From: Ailurus styani
Taxonomy: Eukaryota > Chordata > Mammalia > Carnivora > Ailuridae
Direction of reading: 5' to 3'
Assembly: GCA_002007465.1 (NCBI GenBank)
Contig: LNAC01001220.1
Span: 124,001-188,000, forward strand
DNA: 64,000 nt
A program made the position numbers and the translations under genes. This document shows, in pieces, positions 17,595-28,900 of the stretch; position 1 is the first letter of the stretch; every line of letters begins with the position of its first letter. Below the pieces are notes generated by a model. The model saw nothing but the letters and a program-made list of their open reading frames with translations. It made no database searches and was not told the origin of the DNA.

Positions 17595-18048
17595 CCTGTG
17601 CGACCGTGACCCTGGTCCCAACCCCAGCATGCACACCAAACCGCACCTCCACCCCACCCAGCCCTGACCCCAGCCGCAACCAGGTGGAGCTCGCCCAATC
17701 CCGTGCCCAATTCCCAACCTGGACCCTAACCCCAACGTGCGCGCTAGATCCAAGCTAGCACCCCAGGCTCGGCCGCAACGAGAGAGCTAGATGCCAGCTC
17801 GGGCCCCAAACCCGGCCCCGGCTCGGATGTGCGTGCTAGATACAATCTGGGACTCCAGCCCCCGCCCCGACGTGTGCCACAGTTCCAAGCAGGGAACCCA
17901 GCCTCCGCCCCGATGAGAGCGGTAGATCCAAGCTGGGGCCCCAGCCCCGGCCCGACGAGAGCGCTAAGTCCAAGCGGGGACCCCAGCCTCTGCCCCGACG
18001 TGCGCGCTAGATCCCAGCTCGGACCCCGCCCTCCGCCCCGCCCCGACC
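17595..18048. repeat. Degenerate 43-bp GC-rich minisatellite in PSMA4 intron 1
   Basis: Seven clear units begin at 17737, 17780, 17829, 17872, 17915, 17957 and 18000 (42-49 bp). The shared core is 'GCTAGATCCAAGC' then a C-rich half ending 'CCCCGAC', with heads alternating between GTGCGCG and GAGAGCG. More diverged C-rich copies extend left to about 17595. Confidence 0.8.
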
Positions 18049-18237
18049 CGGGCGCGCACTCCCGCAGGCAAGCCCCACGACGGCCGGCCTGTCGCCGAGG
18101 AAGCGGGTGCAGAGTCATGGCACCTACTAGGGTGCCTTGGCGGCCGCAGGCCGACAACACTCTACCTCAACACTCACGAACCCTGCCCACGGGGAGGGAG
18201 GCCAAGCTTCCGCGGGTGCCCAGGGGCAAAAGCTCAC

Positions 18238-18340
18238 CAGCAAGACACACGGAAGAGTGGAGACCTGCACCGAGACTTTCCTCCAAGAACACTCGCCGCC
18301 ACCACCACCACCGCCAAGCAGCCGCTGTCAATATGGCGCC
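18238..18340 (-). other. PSMA4: PSMA4 exon 1 (5'UTR), predicted
   Basis: Minus-strand sequence ends ...GTGTCTTGCTG followed by donor GTGAGCT (18231-18237), with CpG-rich promoter just upstream. The 5' end is inferred from the promoter motifs. A second GTGAGTG donor at about 18168-18174 could serve an alternative first exon. No transcript data available. Confidence 0.6.
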
Positions 18341-18390
18341 CGCGCCTGCGCAGAGCACGGGGGCGGGGCCGCCGCGGGCCCGGAAGTCCG
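18329..18390 (-). promoter_or_regulatory. PSMA4: PSMA4 core promoter: YY1-, NRF1-, Sp1- and ETS-like sites
   Basis: TATA-less CpG promoter. Visible motifs: GCCATATTG (YY1-like, minus) at 18329-18337; GCGCCTGCGCA (NRF1-like) at 18342-18352; GGGGGCGGGG (GC box) at 18359-18368; CCGGAAGT (ETS) at 18380-18387. The combination fits a housekeeping proteasome gene. Site calls are consensus matches only. Confidence 0.6.
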
Positions 18391-18960
18391 GGGGCGAGAC
18401 CGGAGCTGACTGCGAGAGTCGGAGAGGTTGTGACTCTGGCCGCTCCTACCACGCGGTTCCGCGAAGGCCTGGGGTGTGTGCGGGATCGGCGCCAGCACCC
18501 GCCCCCGGTGGCCGCGCACCCTTGAGCCATAAGGATCCCGGGCGAGAACGCTGTGCTTTGGGAGGCGCCGGCGCCGTCCTCCCGCGCGGACCCTGTGACC
18601 CGTGCTGGCCCCGGGCACTTGCTCTGCTGCTTCCCCGACACTCCGCGTGCGAGTCGTGTGGAAGGTCTCACCAGCCGCGGTGCGGGCCTGTGGGCGGCTT
18701 AGCCCGAAACGGCCCCGAGCTCGTCAGATGAGCCTGCGTCCCGCCTGCGGGTCTCCCTCCTTGAACCTGCCCTCCGCTCTTACTGCGGGCACGCGGAGCA
18801 AGCTAGGACGCGGCTCACTCACCCCGGGTCAGGCCAGCACGGCACTCACGCACCCCCAGCCCGACCAGCACCAGCACGGGGCTCAGGCACCGCCCCACAG
18901 CCTCCCCCCGGCCCCACGTTGGGCCAGGACGCGGGGCTCATGCCCGGTCTCCTCAGCCTC

Positions 18961-20476
18961 TTTCCTGGTCGGCCCGCCAGAGTTAGGGCTATGCCAACCA
19001 GCAACGCGCACAGCACTTAGCTAAGGCTGACACTGTCTGGTGTCTGTTTGGTACCCGCCCCTCCACCCTTCTCCCGGTGGCTTCCCTCCCTCTGTCAACC
19101 ACCTACTGTTCATGCTTTAGGTTGCCTTGGATTGCAAGGCTGACCAGATCTGGGTTAATATGAAGTCATGGGCTCATAGTCCCCTCCAAGGAGAGGCCCA
19201 GAGGGCAGGGACTCTGTCCCCTTCAGGTTGGATGAAAAATTACTCCTGGGCGATCTGGACTCTGAAGAGCAGGTAGCCTGGGAATGAGCCCTGTTTTGAG
19301 GCCTCTCCTGTCGATCCTGCACACGAGAAGTTGAGCCAGGCAATGGCACAGGCCCCCCACCCGGATGGGTTGCTGTGTGTCCTCAGGCCCAAGGGTAACT
19401 CAGAATCTCCGGGTATACCTGCGGCCTTAGCTCATTCTGCAGAATTAAACAAGCGTTAACAGAGTTAAGTGAGAGTCCGAATCCCAGGTCAACAGAAGAA
19501 AGATCGGGTGAGACAAAAGGGCAGAAGGGAGAATGAGTTTGACCAGTTTTGGGGGACAGAGTAGTTGAGTCAGAGTGGAATGAAGGAGACAACAAAGGAA
19601 GGGAGGAAAGGTGTTTGAGGCCAATTTGTAAGATGCCTTAAATGCCAGAAATTTTTTTTTTTTTTTTTTTTTGCTGTAGGTCACAGGGAGCATTAAAGCG
19701 ATGTTTTGGGAAGATGAGAACTCACAGTGTCCCATCCCACATGTTCCTTTTACAATGTAGTGTGGATGCTTCCCATTTGGAGATCCTGTGTCCCCTCACC
19801 TTGGCTCCTGGGCCTATGACTACAACAGAATTCACATCCTGTGACTTCCAGTGGTCAGTCATAAAAGATGATAGATTTCCGTCTTGTCCTCTTGGGATGG
19901 TCGTTCTTAGAACACGGAGAAGTGTTCTGCCACCAGCCCAGATGAGGTCCCAGCAGCCCCTGCCAGATACGTAAGTGAAGATTGCTGCTGATAGTTTTAG
20001 TCCTCAATCACTGAATTTCCCCCAGTCCCCAAATCACCTCCCAACGGGGGCCCAAGCGTTTGGGGAGCAGAGACCAGCTGCCTCGGTGCCTGAGATAGTA
20101 GTGATTGAGACTTAAGCCACTAAGTTTTTGGTTAAATTGTCACACAGCAATACATGCAGCTGGAGTTTTTATCTGCCTCTAAGAGGATGACGTGGGTTGG
20201 AGAGACTAAGGATAAGAATACCATAAAGTAAGGTTCTCCTGCAACCTGGAGGAGATAAGAGCCTGGATAGAAAAAGCAAGAGCAGAGTCTTTGTTGTGCA
20301 TATGGCATTGATCCCCAAATGCAGAACTGGGTTTTCTCCTCCGTGGCTGAAAGGACCAGAGATTGGCTCTTGTAGAAATGCATCCATTCCAGCAGTTTGT
20401 TAAGGGTGTGCTAGGGGCCTGGCATGGAGCTAACAACAGGAAATAAATACTATTCGATTTATGCGACCAAAGATGT
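18961..20476. other. PSMA4-HYKK intergenic
   Basis: Holds a (T)21 run at 19652-19672. About 19800-20160 resembles an old LTR-type repeat end ('TAAGCCACTAAGTTTT...CACACAGCAATACA'), by memory only. Confidence 0.4.
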
Positions 20477-20603
20477 GGGTGTTTTTTTTTAAGTTTATTT
20501 ACTTATGTTTTTTAATAGTCTTTACATCCAATGTGGGGCTCAAACTCATGACCCTGAGATCAAGAGTCACAGGCTCTACCGACTGAAGCGCCCAGGCAGC
20601 CCT
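20477..20603 (-). mobile_element. Short tRNA-Lys-type SINE
   Basis: T-run, 'AATGTGGGGCTCAAACTCAT', 'GACCCTGAGATCAAGAGTCA', ends '...CGCCCAGGCAGCC'. Confidence 0.75.
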
Positions 20604-20911
20604 ATGGCACCAGAGTTTAAAACTACACGGAACTCACTGACTGGAGATAAGCGAGGACAAACTCCAAATGGTAAACTACCAATGCAAGGCCGCATGTACT
20701 TAAACATCAAGATCATGGCCAGTGATATCTGCGTTAGGACTTCAGTGAAGGGGAACCCGTGTTTGTGGGAGCAAGTAAGAAGGAGATCCGTAGGGTTTCA
20801 TGGTGTAAGAGAATAAACAATGGTCTGGGAGTGAAATCCATGATTCTGTTCATTCTTCTGGTCCCCACTTTCCTGAATGGTCAAGTAGATTAAAAAAATA
20901 AGCAAAAAACA

Positions 20912-21017
20912 ATGGGAGTGCCTGGCTAGCTCAGTTGGTTTGATCTTGGGGTTGAGAGTTCAAGCCTCACGTTGGGGGTAGAGATTACTTTAAAAAAAAT
21001 GATAAAATCCTTTAAAA
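20912..21017 (+). mobile_element. Short tRNA-Lys-type SINE (also copied at 21111-21216)
   Basis: 'GTGCCTGGCTAGCTCAGTTG' and 'GAGAGTTCAAGCC', then 'GTAGAGATTACTTT'. The second copy lies in the assembly duplication around 21102. Confidence 0.75.
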
Positions 21018-21101
21018 ATATATACAATGCCTTAAATTTCAAAAGCATAAGTGCTTTCATGTGCGTGATCCTAACACGGATGTGCTCACACGTGCATGCA
21101 T

Positions 21102-21102
21102 N
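21102..21102. other. Single-N gap with 198-bp flanking duplication
   Basis: 20904-21101 and 21103-21300 match except about two positions. Confidence 0.9.
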
Positions 21103-21300
21103 AAAAAACAATGGGAGTGCCTGGCTAGCTCAGTCGGTTTGATCTTGGGGTTGAGAGTTCAAGCCTCACGTTGGGGGTAGAGATTACTTTTAAAAAAATG
21201 ATAAAATCCTTTAAAAATATATACAATGCCTTAAATTTCAAAAGCATAAGTGCTTTCATGTGCGTGATCCTAACACGGATGTGCTCACACGTGCATGCAT

Positions 21301-22698
21301 GCATGGTGGGAGAGAGAAGGAGAGGACTGAGACCATCTGAAAATGGGGATTAATCACAGCACTACTTCTCTCGTGGGTTTGTTGTGGAGATTAAGTGAGA
21401 CAATGCAGGTAAAATACCGTGATATAATAAATACAGGTTTGGTTTTCCTTCCGGTTCTGGCAGTCTCTAAAACCCTTGCAATCCCCTGAATGGTAGAGAA
21501 GAGAGGAGTATCTTTGTTATTCATCATAAACCCCACCAACTACACCTGAATTTCGTCTCACGAGGCCACTCCACAGACCGAGAAGCAGTGGCTGTTCACA
21601 TACACTGAAAGAGACAAGCCTAAAAGGGTGTCTGAATGGCCAGATGTCTTAGAGAACGGACAAACCCACCAGAATAAGTGAACATCCATTTACTAAATCG
21701 CATGAAGGGAGACATGATGAGAAATCAGCAAAGGAAACAGCAGTATAATGTATGTCAAGCATGCGGGGAGCTATGGTTTGCCGACATCACACATTCATAC
21801 GGAAAGAACCATAAAGGAGAGTGATTTTATGATATCTGCTGAGGAGACCCTCTTAGTCTCAATCTGAAAACCAGCCACGATGTTTAGGCCCCTCACTCCG
21901 GAGTCGGCAGCCTTGCCCGGAGGTCTCTCTTGGCTTCCCTGCAGATCCAGTATCTTCCAGGCCCAGTTCCAACTGCCCTCTTAAGCACGCAAACATTTTT
22001 TCTTATGAACACTGTCTGCCTCTTAGTCTGTGCCTCATCTTCTCACACCTTTCTTTTAGCATACATTAACTTTGCAAATATCTTTTGAAACCATGGGGAA
22101 AGTGCTGTATCGGGTATTTAAAAAAAAATAAAGGGGACGAGAGACAAAAAATAGTTTGACATAGGCTCTGCTGTCCAAGAGCTCTCAGGTGACAGTCATA
22201 ATCTGTGCTACCAAGTGATGTGCGGTAACGAAGACAGAGCACAGCGGGGTTCCAGAGAAACGGAGTGATGGAGGAGGTGTCACGGAATTGGAGCTATGTT
22301 AGCCAGGTCTCTGCATTATGCCCAATTATTTAAAATACGTGAATCTATCCATACACATGTGTTCCTTGTAAAGTTTAGCATGGTCCCTGAGCTCAGGGCT
22401 GGAATAGTCCTTGAAAGATAACCTGACTCAAAACCATCCTTTTGCACGTTTTCTCCACAAGGCAAGCCGGACTGGACCCCCAGAGAGACGCACCTGCTCC
22501 CCCAGAGAGACACACCTGCTCATGGGCTCTCACGTAAATGTAAAGAGCAGTCGTGAGATCGCTGGAAGGCCATCATGGTTCCACCGCCCTGGTCCATTCC
22601 GGGAGTTCATTTCTCACCGAGCAGGGAAATCCTTCATGGGATTCGATTTGGTCCCCTGGGGTTTTCCATGATCGGAGCTCATGTGAAGTTTCCCTGAG
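21301..22698. other. HYKK 3' flank / probable 3'UTR
   Basis: No canonical AATAAA found close behind the HYKK stop on the minus strand, so the 3' end is undefined. No other gene seen. Confidence 0.4.
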
Positions 22699-23159
22699 TC
22701 ACATGGAGACCCTGGAGTCGTAGGACCTGGCAGTCTTGAACCAGATTTCCTCCACAGCCTCCCGGCCCACGTCCAACATCTGCTGCAGGTGCTTCCAGCC
22801 GGTTTTTGCAGTGAGCATGAGATAGTCTCTGTTCTCGGGGTGTAGCTGGCAAGAGTGTGCCGCAATGACCAGGGACTGGCAAAAGCGACTGCACACGAGC
22901 AGAAACAAGGCGCCCCTCTCCTCGGGAGTCAGCGGGATGACGCTCTCAAAGCCGGCGAGGACGTGACCTCCCACGTGCAGAGGACTCTTGCTCTCAATCA
23001 TCATGTACATGATGGTGATGGCCACTTCGAACACGTAGTAGCCATAGCTCATGTCGCCGAAGTCCAGAATGCCAGACACGTAATACATGTCATCGCTGAA
23101 GGCTGACTTGCTGGGCTCCACTAAGATATTATGGTCATTAAGATCCCCATGATTGACAC
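22699..23159 (-). CDS. HYKK: HYKK exon 5 (terminal; catalytic motifs and stop)
   Basis: 461 nt; acceptor CCTTGTAG; encodes [34 protein letters not shown] and the helical C-terminus ending [13 protein letters not shown] at 22699-22701. Confidence 0.97.
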
Positions 23160-25881
23160 CTACAAGGAGAAAAACCAAGCCATGGGCAAACATGTCATTC
23201 CCCAGCTCCTTCTCTGCCCATTTCCTGTTCCTTGGGCACAACCACTCAACTGTGATGAGCAGTCAGAGGTACAGTCAAACCCTGTTTTTCCTGAAATACA
23301 AGAATTTTCTGTGAAAGGGAACGAAAGCAGTTAATTTCAGTGGTTGTATTTGCTTTTTCTTCTGATCAGTATGAGACCAGACAATGCAGGCTGTGGTCAC
23401 TGCAAACACCTGGTTCTGACTGCTAACAGAGTGAAGGCAGAGTGTTCAAAACGAATATCCATACCTTCATATTATTATACGAAACAAAGAGTCCTAACGG
23501 TGACTGGCTGGCTCGTCAGTGGAGCGTCCAATTCTTGATCTTGGGGTTGTGAGTTCAAGCCGCATGTTGGATGTAGAGATTACTTAAAATAGAAAAATTT
23601 TTAAAAAGAAAAAAAAAGAAGAAAAAGCCAACAGTTCTAGAATGGGCCAGATGTGTCTTTATTTTAACCGAGGATTTCTTAAAAAAAAAATGGTGACAAA
23701 TAATTGTGACTTCTCCCAGTCTTTTGATTACTAGATTAGACGCTGATATCTCAAGTTAGGACCACTCAAAGTGGGGGTCAGTGCTGGTCCACAAACTCTT
23801 ACTAGTGTGTACGAGGTAAAAACAGAAATGGAGAGTGTTTAGAAAAGACTGAGAGTGTTTATAGCAATTTGTCATCTAAGCGTGTGATCACTGGACGCAT
23901 CTCATTAACAGAGTATAGACCAGCTTGGTGTTGCCGGACTCACACAGTAAGTTGTATGTGGTGCAGGGTGTGATCCAGTCACAGCAGGCTGCAGTGCACT
24001 GGGGGAAAAACCATACTTGTCTTCTATCAGGAACAGTCTGAGAAATTCTGATTTAAAACTGTGGCTAAGGATTAGGAAGAGACGGGGGTGTCCAGTAGCA
24101 TGAAGCTGTGAGTCATGTACTTTACGATTAAGTGTGTGATAGGAAGTCAGTAACGTTCACTTCTGAGTACAATGCTGACTTCTTCTATGTGACTTGGGAT
24201 TGTGTAAATCGTGCTTAAGTTATTTAACCCAGTGGGTGACATGTAGAAGCAGTGAACATTATTGTAAACCACAGATTCCAAACTACACATTTGTGAAACN
24301 ATTCTGATTTAAAACTGTGGCTAAGGATTAGGAAGAGATGGGGGTGTCCAGTAGCATGAAGCTGTGAGTCATGTACTTTACGATTAAGTGTGTGATAGGA
24401 AGTCAGTAACGTTCACTTCTGAGTACAATGCTGACTTCTTCTATGTGACTTGGGATTGTGTAAATCGTGCTTAAGTTATTTAACCCAGTGGGTGACATGT
24501 AGAAGCAGTGAACATTATTGTAAACCACAGATTCCAAACTACACATTTGTGAAACTGGGCTGCATGATACAATGGAGGTCATGTCACAGTCTCATTGGCA
24601 ATGTTTCTTCTTCCTTAGAGATAAAGTAATGGTGCATGTTATGCAATCAAATGGGATTTTAGAATCAATGAAATATGTTACTTCATGAATGCAATCTGTA
24701 CTGATGTAAGCATTTTATTGCTTCTATCCACATGTCCACTGGCCTATCAAGAAATGATAGAGCTATTTAATGCCTGGGGGAGAAAATGACAAAAGTTGTC
24801 GAATCTGAGAATTAAAGAAAGAGAAGGCATTCTAATCAAGATGGCAGAGTGAATTCACTCTCTGATAATGCTCCTGTGTGCAACATACATAGTAATGATG
24901 AAAATAAAAAGAGAAAATAAAGATAGAGTCAGCCTCAAAAACAAAATCAATCTATATACTAAAACACAGAATGGAAATGCCAGGCAGTGTGCAGGAATGC
25001 AGCCACGGGTCTGTCTACAGTGCTCCGGATCAGCCATGTGCTTTACCCCTTTGGGAAAACAGGAACTGGATGTGCTGCCTGCTGGGTACAGGAGAAGGCT
25101 CACTATATGATGTGAAAGGCAGTGGGAAGGCCATTCGAACTCATAAAGGGATGACAAATCTGCTCCCAACTCCCTGCTCAGACTGCTATGGGTCCACAGA
25201 GGCAGAAGGACGAAAGCAGAGCCTTGAAACCAAATGTAAAACCAGGCTGCTGTGTGAATACAGTCTATGTCAGTCATTCTGATTACCAAAGTCTTTAGTA
25301 CAGTTTTGAGTTAGTTTCTTTTTTTAAGATTTTTTATTGTCTTTTTAAGTCATCTCTATACCCAACATGGGGCTTGAACTTACAACCCCAAGATCAAGAG
25401 TTGTATGTTCTACGAACTGAGCCAGCTGGGGGACCCTCAAGTTAGCTTCATTCAGCTCTTGCTCATGTGTTTCCTTGAGCTGATTTCCTTATTTCCTTGT
25501 GTGCTGATATATAGTATGTTCTTTGGACACAAGGCAATGATTCTAGAAAAATAACCAGAAGACCTTCTAGGAAGCAGATGATGGGGATTGATGAGTGCAC
25601 TTATGGTGAAGAGCATTGAGTAATACATGGAAATGGTCAATCACTATATCGTACACCTGAAATTAATATGACACTGTATGTTAACTATACTGGAATTAAA
25701 ACAAAAATAATTTAAAACATTTTTTAATTAAAGAAGAAGAACTTCTAAAACTGGAAAACATAATGAAAGAAATTAAGAATGCAGTGGGTGGGTATGGCAG
25801 ACTAGACATAAGAAAGAACCAATAAACTAGAGGACATGTTAGAGAATTATCCAAAATGCAGCATAGGCACAGAAAAAAATG

Positions 25882-25924
<43 letters not shown>

Positions 25925-28900
25925 AAGAGACACAGAGGATTTGGTGAGAAGACCAAACATGAGCTTAAGCGGAGCCCAAAAGCAGGAAAGAGAATGGGGC
26001 TGGGCAAGAATTTTCCATAATCAATGAAAGACAATATCCACACACAGATTTGGGAAACCCAAGCATATTCAGAAAAAATTCATTTAAGAAAAAGAGAACA
26101 TCTTACGAGAACCCCAAAGGGAAAAAGGCAGGTGGTCTTCAAAGGCTGCAGACCGACAGCTGACTTCTCAGCAGGAGTGGAGAAGCTAGGGGACAGTGGA
26201 ACCCTAAAGTCCCCAAACCCTGAAACTTAGAGTCATATAGGCTGTGAAAATATCCTTCAAAAACGAAAAGAAAACAAAAACATTTTGAACGATTAAAATT
26301 GGAGTTCACCATTAGAGAACTGCACCAGAGGACATGCTAAAGGATGTATTCCAGGCAGGGAAAACATGAGGCCAGGCAGAAAGCTTGAGGGGCTGGAAGA
26401 TAGGAAACCAACATAGGAGTAAATATAAACAAGCCTGGCTATGAAACAAAAATAATATTGTCTTCTGGAGTATCAAAATATGAATGGCATAAAGTTTACT
26501 AAAACAATAGCTTGTAAGCCAGGCCAGAGATAAAGGCACTTAATGTATCTTTAGGTCCTTACGTTGTCTTGGATCATATTACACTTTGATAAGTCAGGGT
26601 CACATATGAGAGCATATAGTTCCCAAACTTCTGGACAGAAAAAAAATACAACCACTAAAAGAATTACCTCAAAAACAATTAAGTCAAAAGAAGAGGGGAA
26701 AAAGAAAAGAAAGAATTGGAACAGACAGAAAGAAATCAAGAGTACAAAAATAAGATGGCATAGCTATGTAATTTCAGATGGAGTAGACGTTATGGCAAAA
26801 GAAATAGTAGAAATAAAGAGGGATATTATATCAATAAAAGCTTCAATTTGCTAGTAAGATAACAATTCTAATTTTATGTGCACATTGCCTGAAAATATAT
26901 AAAGCACATCTTTTTTTAATTTTATTTATTTATTTGACACAGAGAGAGAGATCAGATCACAAGTAGGCAGAGAGGCAGACAGAGAGAGAGGAGGAAGCAG
27001 GCTCCCTGCTGAGCAGAGAGCCCGATGTGGGCCTCGATCCCAGGACCCTGAGACCATGACCTGAGCCGAAAGCAGAGGCTTTAACCCACTGAGCCACCCA
27101 GGCGCCCTATAAAGCACATCTTGACAGAAACACATATAAAATACAGAAAATCCACAATCACAGTGAGAGATTTAAAATAAACTATTCTCAATCATTATTA
27201 GAACGCGTGGACAAAAAAATATCAGTACTATAGAGAATTTAGACAACACGGTAACAAACTTGACATACTAACATATAAATAACTGCACCCAAAAACCACA
27301 GAATACAATTTTTTTCAGCACACATGGACTGTTTTTTTAAATTTACCAAATGCTACATTATCAAGTAAATTTTGACAAATTTGGAAGTACTGAAATCATG
27401 TAAAGCTGCTCTGTCCCATACGGTAGTCATCACCCGTACGTTGTCATTCAAATTCATTCAGATTGAATAAAATGAGACTCTGGCTCCTTAGCTGTACTAG
27501 CCCCATTTCAAGTGCTCAGTAGTTGCATAGAAACTATTGTACTGGACCACGCAGATACAGAGCACTTCCACCACTGAAGAAATTCTACTGGGCAGCAGCG
27601 ACAGGATGTATGTCCCCTGCCCACAGTGCAATGACAGTGCAATAGAAGGTAACTAAAAACCAACATCTTTTACAGATCTCTATAAATGGGAGAGACAGAC
27701 CAATGTCCGTGAATTAGACTCCTCAATATTATAAGTGTAATATAAACATAAATAATATGCTATACTAACCATTTTTATAAATCTACATAGATATTCAATC
27801 CAAATCTAACCAAAATAGTAACAAAAATTTTTAAAAATATGACATGCTGATTCCAAAATTGATACATAATTGAAATGAAAAGGACCAAAAATAGTCAAGA
27901 CCCTCTTACAAAAGAACAAGAAGGTGGGAGGACTTATTCTATCAGCTACAAAACTTAAAAGTTAAAAAAGTTAAGATAGCATGGTAATCTTTAGAAACAC
28001 TCACAAATATTCCAGTTACGTACGTCCCTTCCAGGAACATGCTGGGTTGCACTTCTCTGCTCCCCAAGAAATTGTGTATGGCCATGTGACTTTTTTTGGC
28101 CCTTTCAAATGAACAGAAGTGACATCGCTTCAGGAAAGAGATATTAGAGAAGTGTACAGTGTCCTACCTTCTCTTTCCCCAACTATAGCAACACTGCAGT
28201 CGGTGAAATTTCCATGCATCTTGATCCAAATCGAGAATACATAGAACAGAACCCAAGACGATCCATGCTGGACGGGCCCCTGGAGTCAGAACTAAATCTT
28301 TGCTATTGCAGTCCACAATGCTTTAGGGGCTATTTGTTCCTGCAGCATAACCTTGCCTAGCTGATACACAGTGTGATAGGAGAGATGGGCAAATAGAACA
28401 GCAGAACAAAACAGACAGCCCCCAGACATTTGATTTATAGCAGAGGTGGTACTGTAAAACCAAGAGAGAAAAAAAGGCTTTTTAATAAATGCTGGTGAAA
28501 AAGTTACCAGTCATAAGAAAAATTTACACTATATGTAAATTTCAGATGGTTTATAGACCTATAATGAAAGGCAAAAACTGTAACGGTTTAATAAGATAAC
28601 ATAAGAGAATATCTTCATGTCCACAAGGTAAGGAAAAATGTTACACAAGACACAAAACAGCAACCAAGGAACAGAGGATGAATATATTTGAAACCAAGAA
28701 ATTAAGGGCTGTTCATCAAAACACATCATAAAGAGAATGAAAAGGCCACCCACAGAATGGGACAAAATATTTGCAACACATATAACCAATGAAGGATTTG
28801 TATCCAGAAAATATTTTGAACTTCCAAAATCAATGAGAAAAAAAATCCCAGTAGAAAAACTGACATAAGACTTTTTTAAAAAAGATTATTTATTTACTTA

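Larger units (their letters stand above)
17720..18960. other. CpG island at PSMA4 5' end
   Basis: Dense CpG and high G+C compared with flanks, spanning PSMA4 exon 1, its promoter and about 0.6 kb upstream. Long open frames here (for example 17829-18731 plus) reflect base composition, not a recognised protein. Confidence 0.75.
25720..27340 (+). mobile_element. HAL1/L1-like remnant, interrupted by a SINE
   Basis: Order of phrases fits a half-L1 in sense: 'GACAGCTGACTTCTCAGCAG', 'AATATCCTTCAAAAACGAAA', 'GAGGACATGCTAAAGGATGT', 'ATAAAGAGGGATATTATATC'. Contains a (CA)19 microsatellite. Confidence 0.5.

Noticed and set aside
17829..18731. 300-codon open frame on the plus strand at the PSMA4 promoter
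   Set aside because: Covers a minisatellite and CpG island, overlaps similar minus-strand frames, no recognisable domain; explained by G+C content.
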